Source of the DNA: Lewinellaceae bacterium
Lineage (GTDB): Bacteria > Bacteroidota > Bacteroidia > Chitinophagales > Saprospiraceae
Reading direction: 5' to 3'
DNA: 64,000 nt
Assembly: GCA_016716135.1 (NCBI GenBank)
Contig: JADJWX010000018.1
Span: forward strand, 1-64,000
Shown: positions 61,830-64,000 of the stretch, piece by piece
Layout: each line of letters starts with the position of its first letter
How positions within the stretch are numbered: position 1 is the first letter of the stretch
Notes under the pieces: generated by a model
What the model was told of the DNA's origin: nothing
What the model saw: the letters and a program-made list of their open reading frames with translations, nothing else
The model's database searches: none
Position numbers and translations under genes: made by a program

Positions 61830-62810
61830 ATGAAAACACCCTTTTTGAAAAGTATGCGCTACGCCCTGCTCCTGTTCACCTTGTGGAACGCGACCGCTTG
61901 CGCCCACCTGATTTATCTTGATCAGGCGCAAAATTCATTTAACAAAGGCGCGACCCTGGAAAACAGGGAGCGGGAGAACCTTGGAAAGGCCGGTGACAGT
62001 TGGGCATTTGACCCAATGGCCGGCCAGGAGGCCCTGGTTAATTCCCCGGAAATGTATTATTCCGTTGCCTATGGACAAGTTCGTAAGGCCCTGCAACGTG
62101 AGCCCAAATTGAAGAAAAATGGCGTATTTTCTACCGCATTGACAATTCGGGCTCTATGCGAGTGGAAACTGGGCGACTATAAGAATGCGGAAGAATCAGC
62201 CAAGGAAAGCCTTAAGGCCATGAAAAGCAATGGCCAAATACGGCTCCCGCGCGACGAAGCCATAATGACAGCCCTACCCGGCCTGATAAAAACCGACCAG
62301 GCGTTCGATAGTTTCATGGAAATTAAATCGGGTGCTGCCGATGAGCAGGCCCTAACGAATGCCCAGGCAACTGCCGATGCAGCCAAGGCCTACTATCTCA
62401 AATTTAAGGAAAAATTTGTCCTGCATTGGAGCCCAGAGCATCAAAAGGCCTGTTTCGAGTATTATGATACGGCCTATAAAACACCGGGAGTAAACCCGCA
62501 AACCCGGCTATACCTGCTGATCGCTCAGCTGGGCACCGCCAACACCTGGCTTTTTTCGCACGAAAAAATGAATAAGATTTTTGAACGGACCCTGATAAAA
62601 AACAACAAACCCCGTTGGCCACAAGACGCCGAGTGGATCAAAGGCGAAAGGCAATGGCTGGAGGAAAATTTGTGCCAACACCAAAAGGAAAGTACGCTCC
62701 TAATCCAGACGTTGGAAGATTTGATGCGCACCCTCGACGATAAAAACCTTGCGGGCGTTGCGGGTAAATGGAAAGAGTTTCTTGTTATTGATGGCCTCTC
62801 CTGCCAGTAG
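61830..62810 (+). CDS. lipoprotein with helical (TPR-like) repeats
   Basis: 326 residues. Signal with lipobox-like TAC (ALLLFTLWNATACAHLIYL), so probably an outer-membrane lipoprotein. The mature part is helical with TPR-like units (ALTIRALCEWKLGDYKNAEE, SAKESLKAMKSNGQIRLPRD). The first ATG is used; it follows a purine-rich AATAAAAAA. Role unknown. Starts 37 bp after the right inverted repeat. Confidence 0.75.
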   Translation: MKTPFLKSMRYALLLFTLWNATACAHLIYLDQAQNSFNKGATLENRERENLGKAGDSWAFDPMAGQEALVNSPEMYYSVAYGQVRKALQREPKLKKNGVFSTALTIRALCEWKLGDYKNAEESAKESLKAMKSNGQIRLPRDEAIMTALPGLIKTDQAFDSFMEIKSGAADEQALTNAQATADAAKAYYLKFKEKFVLHWSPEHQKACFEYYDTAYKTPGVNPQTRLYLLIAQLGTANTWLFSHEKMNKIFERTLIKNNKPRWPQDAEWIKGERQWLEENLCQHQKESTLLIQTLEDLMRTLDDKNLAGVAGKWKEFLVIDGLSCQ

Positions 62811-62833
62811 TGGCTGAAGGGTTTGAGACGGAT

Positions 62834-64000
62834 TTATCTTAAAACAACCGCACACACTGCCTGCGCCACCCGCTGCCCGTCCATCGCTGCCGACAGGATG
62901 CCTCCCGCATAGCCGGCGCCTTCGCCACAGGGGAAAAGCCCCTGTACATCCGGGTGCATGAGCGTGCCGGGGTCGCGCGGGATGCGCACCGGGGCACTGC
63001 TCCGGCTTTCCGTGCCCACCACGATGGCCTCGTTGGTGTAGTAGCCGCGCATCAGTTGGCCAAATCGGGAGAGCCCGTCGCGGAGGCGTTTGTAAATAAA
63101 GGGCGGCAGCAAATCATAAAGCGGCGCCGGAAAAATGCCCGGGATGTATGAGGTGCCCGGCAAATCAACCGACAGTTTTCCGGCAATAAAATCGGGCAGG
63201 CGGAGCGCCGGTCCGCGCTGGCTGCCATCGCCGGCGGCAAACATCCGGCGCTCCACTTCCGCCTGAAACTCCAGATGGGCAAACACCCCGTGCTTTTCCC
63301 AGGCCTTCAGGTCTTCCGCTTCCACCGAGGTGACCACCCCGGAATTGGCGTATGGGGAGTCGCGGCGGCTCATACTCATGCCGTTCACCACAATCTCACC
63401 CGGCGCAGTAGCCGCCGGCACGATCAGGCCGCCCGGGCACATGCAAAAGGAAAACACCCCCCGCTCCCGAATCTGGCACACCAGGCTGTAGCTGGCTGCC
63501 GGCAGGTGTTCGTTGCGCGGGTTTTGGCGGTATTGAATTTCATCGATCAGCGCTTGCGGATGTTCCACCCGGACGCCCAGCGCGAACGGTTTGGCTTCGA
63601 TGGCAATGCCCCGGGCATGCAGGAGCCGGTAGATATCGCGCGCCGAATGGCCGGTAGCCAGAACAACGGCGTCGGCCAGCCATTCGCGGGTAGTTTCGGC
63701 TTTTTTTTCCGGCGAAACCGTTTGCGTGCGAACGCCCTGCACCACGCCGTTTTTCAAGATAAAATCGGTGACCAACTGGCCAAAATGCACCTCTCCGCCG
63801 TAGTGCAGGATGGTTTCCCGGATATTCTGCACCACGCCGGGCAGCTTGTTGGAGCCGATGTGCGGATGCGCCTCACTGAGGATGTCGGATTTGGCGCCGT
63901 GCTCCACGAGCAGGCGCAGGGCTTTTTGCAGGTTGCCGCGCTTGACCGAACGGGTGTACAGTTTGCCGTCGGAATAGGTGCCGGCGCCACCTTCGCCAAA
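62834..64000 (-). CDS. FAD-dependent oxidoreductase (partial, 5' end beyond the window)
   Basis: At least 388 residues; the frame is open to base 64000. FAD-binding features: the start of the visible part reads FGEGGAGTYSDGKLYTRSVK, the end LFPCGEGAGYAGGILSAAMD is the C-terminal dinucleotide-binding motif of BaiN/HI0933-like proteins, and ADAVVLATGHSARDIYRLL is present in the middle. Such proteins are flavin-dependent dehydrogenases of uncertain substrate. The Rossmann N-terminus GxGxxG is outside the window. Confidence 0.85.
   Translation of the reverse strand, partial: FGEGGAGTYSDGKLYTRSVKRGNLQKALRLLVEHGAKSDILSEAHPHIGSNKLPGVVQNIRETILHYGGEVHFGQLVTDFILKNGVVQGVRTQTVSPEKKAETTREWLADAVVLATGHSARDIYRLLHARGIAIEAKPFALGVRVEHPQALIDEIQYRQNPRNEHLPAASYSLVCQIRERGVFSFCMCPGGLIVPAATAPGEIVVNGMSMSRRDSPYANSGVVTSVEAEDLKAWEKHGVFAHLEFQAEVERRMFAAGDGSQRGPALRLPDFIAGKLSVDLPGTSYIPGIFPAPLYDLLPPFIYKRLRDGLSRFGQLMRGYYTNEAIVVGTESRSSAPVRIPRDPGTLMHPDVQGLFPCGEGAGYAGGILSAAMDGQRVAQAVCAVVLR

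Overview
The window looks like a chromosomal segment of a Bacteroidota bacterium, most likely from the Saprospiria (Saprospiraceae / Haliscomenobacter-like). The grounds are: C-terminal type IX secretion sorting domains on several secreted proteins (including a CHU_C/gliding type), Bacteroidota -7 promoter elements of the TAnnTTTG kind, ELWxxDGT and WG repeat proteins, CusA-TolC fusions, and many palindromic intergenic repeats. Core genes are GC-rich; many accessory genes are clearly AT-rich. Two patches of homopolymer-like sequence (6812-6905 and 60336-61740) and a few one-base frameshifts suggest local assembly or read problems.

Layout. 1-4382: heavy-metal efflux locus, with a CzcA/CusA-TolC fusion running off the left edge and a small Cys-rich secreted protein upstream, both on the minus strand. 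4513-16129: accessory region in which nine clear copies and one degenerate copy of a roughly 90-bp palindromic repeat bracket short modules: a UPF0175/PIN toxin-antitoxin pair, an OmpA-like protein, four orphan toxin C-terminus or C-terminal fragments each followed by a candidate immunity or secreted gene, two large T9SS-secreted proteins, and two 5' gene fragments that stop exactly at a repeat. 16321-29809: MbfA-like ferritin/VIT1 protein, a second metal-efflux locus (small secreted protein, CzcA-TolC fusion, CusB), a porin, a Crp/Fnr regulator, a SulP permease and a CstB-like persulfide dioxygenase/rhodanese. Crp-type palindromes sit about 34 bp upstream of the -7 element of the porin and the persulfide gene, and a similar one lies near the first efflux locus, so the local Crp/Fnr protein may control sulfur and metal stress genes.

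29957-36641: second accessory block. It holds an MNT/HEPN pair (HEPN frameshifted), a DUF2007-like membrane protein, an AraC regulator followed by an ABM monooxygenase with tandem AraC-type operators, a Fic enzyme with its own palindromic operators, and a compact NADAR / R2K ATP-grasp / NADAR cluster that is the best candidate here for an uncharacterised NAD- or ADP-ribose-linked conflict or repair system. 36709-49401: mostly housekeeping and envelope genes (TrkH/TrkA potassium uptake, MCP-like sensor, lipoproteins, hydrolase, XdhC, T9SS proteins, HxlR regulator divergent from a DJ-1/PfpI operon, RhaM mutarotase), with nested palindromic elements in the gaps. 49490-53603: minus-strand operon of an EAD-like membrane protein, a WG-repeat protein and a tail-anchored protein, possibly a second conflict-type module. 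54038-64000: secreted M4 metallopeptidase, a large helical-repeat protein of unknown function, the low-complexity block inside 40-bp inverted repeats, a lipoprotein, and an FAD-dependent oxidoreductase cut by the right edge.
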